A DNA stretch of 64,000 nt from an uncultured Clostridia bacterium (GTDB lineage: Bacteria > Bacillota > Clostridia > Christensenellales > Borkfalkiaceae). Shown in pieces: positions 24,228 through 32,375 of this stretch. Positions within the stretch are counted from its first letter, which is position 1. The number at the start of each line of letters is the position of its first letter. Where the stretch lies: contig CANRCK010000003.1 in assembly GCA_947629095.1 (NCBI GenBank), positions 1-64,000 on the forward strand, written 5' to 3'. The position numbers and the translations under genes were made by a program. The notes below the pieces were generated by a model. The model worked only from the letters and a program-made list of their open reading frames with translations, was not told the DNA's origin and did no database searches.

Positions 24228-25373
24228 ATGTCAAAATGGGTAACAGTTTGGGGCAACGCCACGTCGGTTGCGGACCATCGCCCCGAAACGTATTCCCGCA
24301 ATTTAACTCTCCGCTATCCCATAAAATGCGCGCTTGGCGGCAACGCCGTCCGCCTGCATTTTTCAAATTTTTGCGGCACCGAGCCTGTCACGTTTAACAG
24401 GGTCACCGTCGCGCCCGCGCTTTCGGACAGGGAGATAAACTTAAAGGACGCCACGCTCGTTACTTTTGGCGGCAGCGAGTCTGTAACCGTAGGGGCGGGG
24501 GAGGAGATATTCTCCGATGAAATTCCCTTCCGCGTCAAGCCCCGCGGCAATATTTCCGTAAGCATATATTTAAAGGACTTTACGCTAATGCGCTCTGCGG
24601 TCGTAATCACGGGTCCCCTCTCAAAGGGCTTCTATTCAGTTGGCGACTGCACCCTTGCGGGCGTGCTGCCCATAGAGCGCACGCGCACTACAAACGTATT
24701 CTATTTTCTCACGGGCGTCGATTTATTTACGGACGACGATTGCCGCTCCGTAATATGCTACGGCGACTCCATCACGTCGCAGAGCTGGCCCGACTATCTT
24801 GCGCTTAAATGTATGGACGACCCCTACAACAGAACGGCTGTAATAAGGCGCGCGGCAAGCGGCACGCGCGTGCTCAGGGAATACACCTGCATAACATATG
24901 AAAGCTACGGTCTTTCGGGCAAGCATCGCTTCAACCGTGAAATTTCCACCGTTTCCGGCGCGGATACGGTAATAATCCAGCACGGCATAAACGATATTAT
25001 CCACCCCGTCGGCACCGACGTCAATCCTTTTCGCCCCATGTCCGACCTTCCCTCCCTCGTGGAGCTTGAAGAGGGGATAAATTACTATGTAAACATCGCC
25101 CGCGGCTATAATTTAAGGGTTCTTCTCGGCACTCTTTTGCCAATCTACGGCTGGCGCACCTACGCGCCCTTCCGCGAGGAGTTGAAGAGTTCCTTCAACG
25201 ATTGGATCCGCAGCAACACCGATATCGACGACTATATAGATTTCGACCGCGCTCTCCGTTCGGAGTGCAACGCCTACGCTTTCAGGCAGGGTTACGACAG
25301 CGGCGACCATCTTCACCCCAGCGAAGAGGCGTACAGGGCAATGGCGGAAGAAGCGTTCGCCAAAATCAAATGA
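24228..25373 (+). CDS. SGNH/GDSL hydrolase with N-terminal beta domain
   Basis: A 381-residue esterase-like enzyme. Residues 1-160 form a beta-rich domain; the SGNH domain starts at VICYGDSIT (nucleophile Ser181), continues with HGINDI (block III Asn) and ends with SGDHLHPSEEA (Asp360, His363), so the full catalytic set is present. Such two-domain enzymes often deacetylate sugars; here that is inference from the adjacent GH3 gene. GGAGG precedes the ATG. Its stop overlaps the next start (ATGA). No signal peptide. Confidence 0.92.
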   Translation: MSKWVTVWGNATSVADHRPETYSRNLTLRYPIKCALGGNAVRLHFSNFCGTEPVTFNRVTVAPALSDREINLKDATLVTFGGSESVTVGAGEEIFSDEIPFRVKPRGNISVSIYLKDFTLMRSAVVITGPLSKGFYSVGDCTLAGVLPIERTRTTNVFYFLTGVDLFTDDDCRSVICYGDSITSQSWPDYLALKCMDDPYNRTAVIRRAASGTRVLREYTCITYESYGLSGKHRFNREISTVSGADTVIIQHGINDIIHPVGTDVNPFRPMSDLPSLVELEEGINYYVNIARGYNLRVLLGTLLPIYGWRTYAPFREELKSSFNDWIRSNTDIDDYIDFDRALRSECNAYAFRQGYDSGDHLHPSEEAYRAMAEEAFAKIK

Positions 25374-26380
25374 GGGCGGCAATCTACGGCGCGGGCGCCA
25401 TGGGCACGGTGCTGGGCGCTCACATTGCAAAAGCCGGCGGCAAAATCGATCTGGTCACCCGCAATGTCTCCCACGTTGCGGCGCTCAGGGAGCGAGGAGC
25501 CAAAATTTCCGGTACGGTTGATTTCACCGTTCCGGTAACGGCTCTCACGCCCGAAGAAATGAGGGATAAGTACGACATAATATTTCTTATGACCAAGCAG
25601 CGGCAAAACGCCGATATTTGCCGGTTTTTAAAGGACCGTCTTGCGGACGGCGGCGTGATATGCACAATGCAGAACGGCTTGCCGGAACCTTCCGTCGCGT
25701 CGGTAGTTGGGGAGGAGCGCACTCTCGGCTGCGCAGTCTCGTGGGGCGCCACGCTCGGCGGGGCAGGCTGCGCCAAACTCACCTCAGACCCCAAAAAACT
25801 TACCTTTGCGCTTGGCGGCTACAATCCCGATCACCCCAAAATCCCCGCCGTCGCCCAAATTCTTGGCTTGATGGGCAAGGTGACGGTGGAGCGGAATTTT
25901 CTCGGCGCACGCTGGGCAAAGCTCTCCGTAAACTCGGCGTTTTCCTCCATTTCCTCAGTCACGGGCTTAACCTTCGGCGAAGTGGCAACGGGCAAAGCCA
26001 CCAAAAAAATCGCCCTTGCCATGCTCAACGAAGCCTTTGCCGTCGCAAAGAGCTGCGGCGTAACCGTCGCAAAAATACAGGGTCACAATATAGTTAAAAT
26101 TTACGGCTGCAAGGGCGGCATAAAACGGCTTTTCGCCTTAAAACTCCTTCCCCTTGCAATGAAGGACCACAAAGATATAATTTCGGGCATGTACTACGAC
26201 CTGAAAAATGACAAAAAGTGCGATATATCATTCATAAACGGCGTAATAGTCCGTGCCGCAAAAAAATCCGGCGTACCCGTGCCCTTCAATCTCAAGGTTC
26301 TTTCGCTTGTAGACCGAATCGAAAGCGGCGAGCTGCAAATCTCCCCGCAGAACGTAAAGTATTTCACCGCAGAGCGGTAA
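25370..26380 (+). CDS. Ketopantoate reductase family protein
   Basis: A 336-residue NADP-dependent reductase of the PanE/ApbA family: N-terminal Rossmann GAGAMGTVLG (residues 7-16), MTKQRQNAD and MQNGLPE segments, a catalytic-type Lys-bearing helix RWAKLSVNSAFSSIS and a helical C-terminal domain. Canonical PanE makes pantoate for coenzyme A, but no other pantothenate gene is near and the neighbours are hydrolases, so a different 2-oxo acid substrate is possible. The ATG at 25370 inside the previous stop is preferred to a longer frame starting at 25202 within the SGNH gene. Confidence 0.88.
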   Translation: MRAAIYGAGAMGTVLGAHIAKAGGKIDLVTRNVSHVAALRERGAKISGTVDFTVPVTALTPEEMRDKYDIIFLMTKQRQNADICRFLKDRLADGGVICTMQNGLPEPSVASVVGEERTLGCAVSWGATLGGAGCAKLTSDPKKLTFALGGYNPDHPKIPAVAQILGLMGKVTVERNFLGARWAKLSVNSAFSSISSVTGLTFGEVATGKATKKIALAMLNEAFAVAKSCGVTVAKIQGHNIVKIYGCKGGIKRLFALKLLPLAMKDHKDIISGMYYDLKNDKKCDISFINGVIVRAAKKSGVPVPFNLKVLSLVDRIESGELQISPQNVKYFTAER

Positions 26381-26414
26381 AATAAATATAAAAACGCAAT
26401 ACAGGTATTGAAAA

Positions 26415-27344
26415 ATGGAAGAAATCACCTATCTGTCTGCCGACAAAAAATCAACCATACACGCGGTAATATGGCGCCCCGAGGGCGAAGCTTGCGGCGT
26501 GGTTCAAATCATACACGGAATGTGCGAATATATCGAACGCTATGCGCCGTTTGCCCAATTTCTTACGGGCAAGGGCTATATCGTCTGCGGCGAGGACCAC
26601 GCGGGTCACGGCAAGTCTGCTTCCGGCGACGATAATCTCGGCTATTTCAACGATGAAAGGAGCCTCGAAATGGTTCTGGCTGATATCCGTTTTTTGCACC
26701 AAAGGGTAAAAAAGGAGACCGAAGGGCTTCCCTACTTTATTTTGGGTCACAGCATGGGTTCTTTTTTCTGCCGGAACTACATTGCAAAATACGGCGCCGA
26801 ACTTTCCGGCGCGGTGGTTATGGGCACGGGCAACAAGGGCAAATTGCTTCTTTCAACCGCGCTGTGCCTCACCCGTATGAACGCCGCATTCAAGGGTTGG
26901 GATAACCGAAGCAAATTTATAGATTCCCTTGCATTCGGCGCCTACAACAAGCGCTTCAAGGACGAAAACAGCTCTCATTCGTGGCTTTCCGTGGATAAGA
27001 ATAACGTAAACGTTTACGAAGCGGATAAATTCTGCACCTTCCGCTTCACCGATAACGGCTTCTATATTCTGTTTTCGGCAATAAAAGGCGCCTGCGCGGG
27101 CAAGACGATAAAGGCTGTTCCCAAAAATCTCCCCGTATATTTCGTTGCGGGCGACAGCGACCCCGTGGGCGACTACGGCAAGGGCGTAAAAAAATCATAC
27201 GTCAAATTAAAAAAAGCGGGTGTGCACAGAGTTGACATCAAGCTCTACAAGGGCGCCCGCCATGAAATTTTAAACGACTTCTGCAAGGACGAAGTTCAAG
27301 CCGATTTGCTCGACTTTTTCACTAAAAACTCAACACGTTCCTGA
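26415..27344 (+). CDS. Alpha/beta hydrolase (monoacylglycerol lipase-like)
   Basis: A 309-residue serine hydrolase. The oxyanion segment IIHGMCEY (32-39), the nucleophile elbow GHSMGS (Ser113), the acid in GDSDPVGDYG and the His in GARHEILND follow the lysophospholipase/monoacylglycerol lipase order. No signal peptide or membrane helix, so it acts in the cytosol. The substrate is not evident. A weak AGGT stands in for a ribosome-binding site. Third of four serine hydrolases in this run. Confidence 0.9.
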   Translation: MEEITYLSADKKSTIHAVIWRPEGEACGVVQIIHGMCEYIERYAPFAQFLTGKGYIVCGEDHAGHGKSASGDDNLGYFNDERSLEMVLADIRFLHQRVKKETEGLPYFILGHSMGSFFCRNYIAKYGAELSGAVVMGTGNKGKLLLSTALCLTRMNAAFKGWDNRSKFIDSLAFGAYNKRFKDENSSHSWLSVDKNNVNVYEADKFCTFRFTDNGFYILFSAIKGACAGKTIKAVPKNLPVYFVAGDSDPVGDYGKGVKKSYVKLKKAGVHRVDIKLYKGARHEILNDFCKDEVQADLLDFFTKNSTRS

Positions 27345-27368
27345 CATTTTTTTAAAAGAAGGGCATAT

Positions 27369-28136
27369 ATGATATTAAAATGGGATATCCGCATTCCCTG
27401 TCTCACGGGCGCAAGAACGCGCAAGGCGTACGTCTATCTCCCCGTGGGTTATGAGGAGGAAGAGGTGGAGCGCTACCCCGTGCTCTACATGTTCGACGGT
27501 CACAACCTGTTTTCGGACGAAGATGCAACCTACGGCAAAAGCTGGGGTTTAGCCGACTATCTCGACTACACCGAAACGCAGATAATAGTCGCGGCGGTGG
27601 AGTGCAACACCGTCGGCAACGGCAGGCTCTCGGAGTATTCTCCGCTGAGTTTCACCATGCCGGACGGTTCCCGCATAACGGGCAGGGGCAAAAAATATAT
27701 GGATTGGCTTGTAGGTGAGTTCAAGCCCTACATAGACGAGAATTTCCCCACTCTTCCCGGCAGGGAGCACACCGCCATAGGCGGCAGTTCCATGGGCGGG
27801 CTTATGACTCTGTATGCAATGTCCCGCTATAACAAATATTTCTCCCGCGGCGCGGCGCTCTCTCCAAGCCTTTGGATAAACGGCGCAAGCGCGCTGCCCT
27901 TTATTATGAACGGCAGGTTCCGCCGCGACACGGTAATCTATATGGACTACGGCAGCCGCGAATTTCTAAACCACGCCTCCCAGCGCGCGGCTTTTGCCCA
28001 AACGTGTTCGCAGCTTATCGAAAAGGGAATAAATCTCACCGCCCGCATAGTTCCGGGCGGAGTCCATTCCGAAGCGTCGTGGGAGAGGCAAATACCCTAT
28101 TTTATGCACACGCTCGGTTTTTTCCCTTCGCGGTAA
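27369..28136 (+). CDS. Esterase, Fes/esterase D-like alpha/beta hydrolase
   Basis: A 255-residue enzyme of the putative-esterase (PF00756-like) group, whose members cleave carbohydrate, siderophore or S-formylglutathione esters. Features: YMFDGHNLFSDE, the nucleophile elbow GGSSMGGL (Ser141), and the catalytic His in GGVHSEASWERQ. AGAAGGG precedes the ATG. Cytosolic by absence of a signal. It lies between two other serine hydrolases, and given the GH3 and SGNH genes upstream a role in removing acyl groups from sugars is a reasonable inference. Confidence 0.88.
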   Translation: MILKWDIRIPCLTGARTRKAYVYLPVGYEEEEVERYPVLYMFDGHNLFSDEDATYGKSWGLADYLDYTETQIIVAAVECNTVGNGRLSEYSPLSFTMPDGSRITGRGKKYMDWLVGEFKPYIDENFPTLPGREHTAIGGSSMGGLMTLYAMSRYNKYFSRGAALSPSLWINGASALPFIMNGRFRRDTVIYMDYGSREFLNHASQRAAFAQTCSQLIEKGINLTARIVPGGVHSEASWERQIPYFMHTLGFFPSR

Positions 28137-28160
28137 AATTTTAAATAAACGGATTAAATT

Positions 28161-28901
28161 ATGAACATAGAATATCACAAGTTTTACAGCAGCCGCCTCG
28201 GGCGGGATATGGAATTTAAAGTGTACGGCAGCGGCGGCAAGCCCGTAATCTGCATACCCTGTCAGGCGGGCAGATTTTACGAGTTCGAGGATATGCATAT
28301 GCTCGACGTCTACGCACCGTACATAGAGAGCGGCGACATTCAGGTTTTTACCGTCGATTCCATCGACTCCGAAACTTTCATCGCCCCGGGCGACCCCCGC
28401 GCCCGTATCGAGCGCCACGAAAGCTGGATACGCTATATAATCGAGGAAGCCGTCCCCGCCTTTGTGGAAATAAACGGTTCGGACTATAAGTTTGCGGTAA
28501 CCGGTCTCAGCCTCGGCGCCCTTCACGCGGCAACTCTCTATTTCCGCTTTCCCGAAATTTTCGACGCGGTCATGGGGCTTAGCGGCGTGTACACAGCGGA
28601 GTATCATTTCGGCGACTATCACGACGATTTAACCTATATCAACTCGCCGCAGCAGTTCATAAAGGGTATGGCTGAGGACCACCCGTATATAGAAAAATAC
28701 CGCTCGGGCAAAATGATTTTCTGCGTCGGTCAGGGCGCGTGGGAAAACGAAACTCTCGAAAGCACCCGCTATTTTGCCGAAGTCCTCGCCGAAAAGGGCA
28801 TAGGCGCGTGGGTGGACTATTGGGGCTACGACGTAAGGCACGATTGGGATTGGTGGTACGTTCAGGCAGCGTACTTTCTCCCCAAACTGCTCGATTTGTA
28901 A
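28161..28901 (+). CDS. Esterase family protein
   Basis: A 246-residue alpha/beta hydrolase distantly related to the preceding gene. It has the elbow TGLSLGAL (Ser117), the Trp/Asp-rich end RHDWDWW with the probable catalytic His, and an unusually aromatic active-site half. No signal peptide. Only a poor ribosome-binding site (ACGGA) precedes the ATG. The next gene is an ATP-grasp ligase, 55 bases away; the pair suggests joint handling of a carboxylate or ester, but the substrate is unknown. Confidence 0.82.
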   Translation: MNIEYHKFYSSRLGRDMEFKVYGSGGKPVICIPCQAGRFYEFEDMHMLDVYAPYIESGDIQVFTVDSIDSETFIAPGDPRARIERHESWIRYIIEEAVPAFVEINGSDYKFAVTGLSLGALHAATLYFRFPEIFDAVMGLSGVYTAEYHFGDYHDDLTYINSPQQFIKGMAEDHPYIEKYRSGKMIFCVGQGAWENETLESTRYFAEVLAEKGIGAWVDYWGYDVRHDWDWWYVQAAYFLPKLLDL

Positions 28902-28956
28902 TTTTCCGCCCAAATAAACTTTTTCAAATTGCACATTTACGTTCCGAGGATTACAT

Positions 28957-30174
28957 ATGAAAAATTTTATCTTCATTTCACCAAACTTCCCCACAAATTA
29001 CTATAAGTTCTGCCGTCACCTCAAAAACAACGGCTTCAACGTGCTTGGAATAGGCGATTGCCCCTACGACAATCTTTCCTACGAGCTTAAAATTTCGCTC
29101 AACGAGTACTACAAAGTGGATACTCTCGAAAATTACGACGAAGTCTATCGCGCCGTTGCGTTTTTTGCGTTCAAATACGGCAAAATAGACTTCATTGAAA
29201 GCAACAACGAGTATTGGCTTGAAAACGACGCCCGCCTGCGCACCGACTTCAACGTCAGAACGGGCTTCACCGTAAAGGACATCAAAAAAATAAAGTATAA
29301 GTCCCAAATGAAAAAGTACTATAAAAAAGCGGGCGTAAAGGTTGCAAGGTACTATCTTATCGGTACTTTAAGGGGCTGCATAAAATTCATAAGCCAAGTG
29401 GGCTATCCCGTAATAGTCAAGCCCGATAACGGCGTCGGCGCCAACGACACCTATAAAATTTCCAATGAAGAGGAGCTAAAGGCGTTCCTCGCCGCAAAGC
29501 CGCAAAATTATATAATGGAAGAGTTTGTCGACGCCGAGGTCAACTCCTACGACGCCATAATCGACAGCCACGGCAACCCCATTTTCGAGACGGGCAACGT
29601 CACCCCCAACTCCATAATGGATATAGTCAATAACAACGACAACAGTATCTATTACATGGTAAACGAGCCTTTCCCCGACGTAAGGGAAGTGGGCAGAAGA
29701 ACGGTAAAGGCGTTCGGTGTAAAAAGCCGTTTTGTTCACTTTGAATTTTTCCGCCTCCTCAGGGACCAGTATATGGGCAAAAAGGGCGAAGTGGTAGCTC
29801 TGGAAGTAAACATGCGCCCCTGCGGCGGCTTTTCACCCGATATGATGAACTACGCCAACTCAACCGACGTATATAAAATATGGGCTGATATGATAGCCTA
29901 CGACAAAACCGATATTGTCCCGGGCGAACGGTGGTACTGCGCGTATGCCGGTCGCCGCGACGGCAAAAACTTTGCATATTCCGAACAGGATATAATCGAT
30001 AAATATAAAAACAACCTCAAAACCGTCGGCAGAATTCCCTACGCGCTTTCCCCCGCAATGGGCAACACAATGTATCTTGCCACATTCAAAACGGAGGAGG
30101 AGATGGATGAGTTTTATGAGGAAGTTCTGCTTGAGTCTGCCCCCGCAATTTTTAATAATAGCAAAACACATTAA
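28957..30174 (+). CDS. ATP-grasp carboxylate-amine/thiol ligase-like protein
   Basis: A 405-residue ATP-grasp enzyme. After an N-terminal Rossmann-like domain (FIFISPNFP at residues 4-12) come the ATP-binding strands VGYPVIVKPDNGVGAND (about 150), the YIMEEFVDAEVNSYD hinge and the metal site VALEVNMRPCGGFSPDM. Family members join a carboxylate to an amine or thiol using ATP via an acyl phosphate. No biotin-carboxylase or CPSase partner is encoded nearby. CGAGGA precedes the ATG. Last gene of the hydrolase run. Confidence 0.88.
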   Translation: MKNFIFISPNFPTNYYKFCRHLKNNGFNVLGIGDCPYDNLSYELKISLNEYYKVDTLENYDEVYRAVAFFAFKYGKIDFIESNNEYWLENDARLRTDFNVRTGFTVKDIKKIKYKSQMKKYYKKAGVKVARYYLIGTLRGCIKFISQVGYPVIVKPDNGVGANDTYKISNEEELKAFLAAKPQNYIMEEFVDAEVNSYDAIIDSHGNPIFETGNVTPNSIMDIVNNNDNSIYYMVNEPFPDVREVGRRTVKAFGVKSRFVHFEFFRLLRDQYMGKKGEVVALEVNMRPCGGFSPDMMNYANSTDVYKIWADMIAYDKTDIVPGERWYCAYAGRRDGKNFAYSEQDIIDKYKNNLKTVGRIPYALSPAMGNTMYLATFKTEEEMDEFYEEVLLESAPAIFNNSKTH

Positions 30175-30179
30175 ACCGT

Positions 30180-30311
30180 GTCATTTTGAGTCGAAATGAG
30201 ACCCGCTGAAAGCGGGCGATTGAGCGAAATAATCCCCCCGTGGATTGTTTGGGAAAGTAGAAACGAAAAGTTGCTTCGCAACAGATTCTTCGGCTAACGT
30301 CTCAGAATGAC
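30180..30311. repeat. MITE-like intergenic element (type C)
   Basis: About 132 bp bounded by GTCATTTTGAG and CTCAGAATGAC, inverted repeats with one mismatch, containing an inner CCCGCTGAAAGCGGG hairpin and AGATTCTTCGGCTAACG. It follows the ATP-grasp gene and encodes no protein. Beyond it, CTCTCGCC-AAA-GGCGAGGG (around 30331-30350) can form a further hairpin before spoIVA. Confidence 0.6.
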
Positions 30312-30438
30312 AGAAGGGAGGCTTTGTTCTCCTCTCGCCAAAGGCGAGGGCTTTGCCTCAGCCTTTAATTTCATAAATCCGTTCTAAAATACGCGCTTCC
30401 GCAATATGTTATTGTACATAGATTTTGCGGAGGCGTTT

Positions 30439-31911
30439 ATGCTTGATTACAACGTTTACGAGGACGTCGCCAAACGGAGCGGCGGCGATATATACGTAGG
30501 AGTGGTGGGACCCGTTCGCACGGGCAAGTCCACTCTCATAAACAGGTTCATGACCGAACTTGTAATTCCCCATGCCGAGGGCAATGCGCGTGCGGTAATG
30601 ACCGACGAGCTTCCCCAGTCCGGCTCGGGCAAGAGCGTCATGACAACCGAACCCAAATTCGTTCCCGCCGCGGCTGCGGAAGTCAAAATCGACAACGCCA
30701 CGGCAAAGGTTCGCTTTTGCGACTGCGTCGGTTTTATAACCGAGGGCGCCACGGGCTTTGAGGAGGACGGCTCGCCCCGCCTTGTACATACGCCGTGGAG
30801 CAGTTCCCCTCTGCCCTTCGAGCGCGCCGCCGAGCTGGGCACCGAAAAGGTAATTTCGGAACATTCCACCATAGGGATTATGGTAACAACCGACGGAAGC
30901 ATAGTCGACGTTCCCCGCGGTGGCTATATTCAGGCAGAGGAAAAAACGGTGTCGTCGCTCAAAAAATCCGGCAAGCCGTTTGTCATCGTTCTCAACTGCG
31001 CCGACCCTGCGTCAGAGAGCGCCAAAGCCCTTCAAAAACAGCTCGAAGAAAAATATAACGTAACATGTATTGCGGAAAACTGTCAAACCGTAGGCGAAAG
31101 CGGACTTATAAATATCCTCCGCGCCGTCCTCTTCGAGTTCCCCGTAACGGGTCTGGACGTAGATATCCCCGGCTGGATGCGTTTTCTCCCGCAGGACAGC
31201 TCGGCTATCGCCGAAATTATTGCAAAGGTCAAAGCGTTTTCGCAAAGCGTTGCCAAAATGAAGGACTGCCCGTCCCTCGATTCCATTCTTTCCGACTGCA
31301 AATTCTGGAAGAGCGACTGCACCCTGTCGCTCAATCTTGCCGACGGCAAAGTAAAGCTTTCGGCGGAGGCAAAGGAGGGAGTGTTTTTCGATATGCTCTC
31401 CGAAATCGCGGGCGAAGAACTCTCCGACGAGTATTCCATAATGCGCTATGTCCGCGGCTCTTCCGAAGCCAAGCGCAGCTACGATAAAATAAAGGACGCC
31501 TTCGAGTGCGCCCGCGTCAACGGCTACGGCATAGTCCAGCCCTCCGACGAGGATATGAGCCTCGAAAGCCCCGCCGTGGTAAGGCAGGGCGGAAGCGTAG
31601 GCATAAAACTCCGCGCAACCGCGCCCAGCTATCACGTAGTAAAAATAGACGTCACGGGCGAAGTCAGTCCCATAATGGGCGCCGCCGCCCAGTCCGAGTC
31701 CATAGTCCGCGGAATGATGGACGGTTTCGAAGCCCACCCCGACGACATGTGGGATACAAACGTTTTCGGCAAGTCTCTCAGAAATATGGTAAAGGACGGA
31801 CTTTCGGGCAAAGTTTCGGGCATGCCGGAGGAGGCAAAAATAAAAATGCGCCGCGCCATAACCCGCATAATAAACGAAGGTAAGGGCGGCATAATCTGTA
31901 TTCTGCTTTAA
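30439..31911 (+). CDS. spoIVA: Stage IV sporulation protein A
   Basis: The ATPase that polymerises on the forespore to form the basement layer of the spore coat. The 490-residue length and the Walker A GPVRTGKST (residues 24-32, Lys30) match the Bacillus protein closely; FCDCVGF provides the Walker B/switch region, and the C-terminal RIINEGKGGIICILL end is characteristic. The ATG at 30439 follows GGAGG; an 11-codon upstream extension is discarded. Its presence marks an endospore former. I could not identify a convincing SigE promoter upstream. Confidence 0.98.
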   Translation: MLDYNVYEDVAKRSGGDIYVGVVGPVRTGKSTLINRFMTELVIPHAEGNARAVMTDELPQSGSGKSVMTTEPKFVPAAAAEVKIDNATAKVRFCDCVGFITEGATGFEEDGSPRLVHTPWSSSPLPFERAAELGTEKVISEHSTIGIMVTTDGSIVDVPRGGYIQAEEKTVSSLKKSGKPFVIVLNCADPASESAKALQKQLEEKYNVTCIAENCQTVGESGLINILRAVLFEFPVTGLDVDIPGWMRFLPQDSSAIAEIIAKVKAFSQSVAKMKDCPSLDSILSDCKFWKSDCTLSLNLADGKVKLSAEAKEGVFFDMLSEIAGEELSDEYSIMRYVRGSSEAKRSYDKIKDAFECARVNGYGIVQPSDEDMSLESPAVVRQGGSVGIKLRATAPSYHVVKIDVTGEVSPIMGAAAQSESIVRGMMDGFEAHPDDMWDTNVFGKSLRNMVKDGLSGKVSGMPEEAKIKMRRAITRIINEGKGGIICILL

Positions 31912-31913
31912 AA

Positions 31914-31944
31914 AAGCGCGCCGCCTTTGTCCGGCGGCGCGCTT
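31914..31944. terminator. Bidirectional terminator between spoIVA and a small gene
   Basis: AAGCGCGCCGCC, seven-base loop, GGCGGCGCGCTT: a perfect 12-bp stem between convergent genes. Confidence 0.88.
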
Positions 31945-31950
31945 AAAACG

Positions 31951-32106
31951 TCAGTAGTCCTTTTTATCCTCTTCCTTTCTCAATGTAAACGGAACGTAAA
32001 TTTTTCCGTCGGCGTTGTAAGCCGCCGCGTCGTCTTTCAAAGTGGTTATATAAGCGTTATATTGTTCCTCGGTCAGCTTTGCAACTTTCTTCTTTTTTTT
32101 ACCCAT
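31951..32106 (-). CDS. Small Lys-rich protein of 51 residues
   Basis: Translation of the minus strand gives MGKKKKKVAKLTEEQYNAYI in the first 20 residues, then a mixed segment with DGKIYVPFTLRKEED and a C-terminal Tyr. The ATG is preceded by GGAGG with a six-base T spacer, and the frame ends six bases from the spoIVA terminator. No family is recognised. Convergence with spoIVA hints at, but does not show, a sporulation role. The ribosome-binding site sits in the 3' arm of a hairpin (32113-32143), implying post-transcriptional control. Confidence 0.7.
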   Translation of the reverse strand: MGKKKKKVAKLTEEQYNAYITTLKDDAAAYNADGKIYVPFTLRKEEDKKDY

Positions 32107-32112
32107 AAAAAA

Positions 32113-32143
32113 CCTCCGCGTTTTTATTTATTATGCGCGGAGG
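32113..32143 (-). promoter_or_regulatory. Hairpin sequestering the ribosome-binding site of the small gene
   Basis: On the minus strand CCTCCGCG (32143-32136) pairs perfectly with CGCGGAGG (32120-32113) across a 15-base AT loop, followed by TTTTTT and the ATG. The second arm contains the GGAGG site. The same geometry resembles an intrinsic terminator placed directly before a start codon. Confidence 0.65.
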
Positions 32144-32375
32144 CTTATTTATTTATACCCCGCGCCCACCGCGTCCGCCACAAACCGCCCCAAAACGCGT
32201 TTTCAGCGGGCAAAAACGGATACCCCCCATAATATGCCCCGACTATTTATAAAAAAATACTAAAATAACGCTAAAATTTAAGGTAATTATATTTACTTTT
32301 TTCCGCATTTGGTGTAAACTATATAAGAGAACGTTCAAAAAATTTTTTTGATTTTTCTGTTCACGAGGAGAATAT

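Noticed and set aside
25202-25369. Longer start for the ketopantoate reductase-like gene
   Set aside because: The extension would lie in a second frame within the SGNH hydrolase, while ATG 25370 opens the Rossmann motif and overlaps the previous stop in the usual ATGA manner.
30361-30438. SigE-type promoter for spoIVA
   Set aside because: CATAGATT at 30417 resembles a SigE -10, but it is too near the ribosome-binding site and has no -35 at the right distance.
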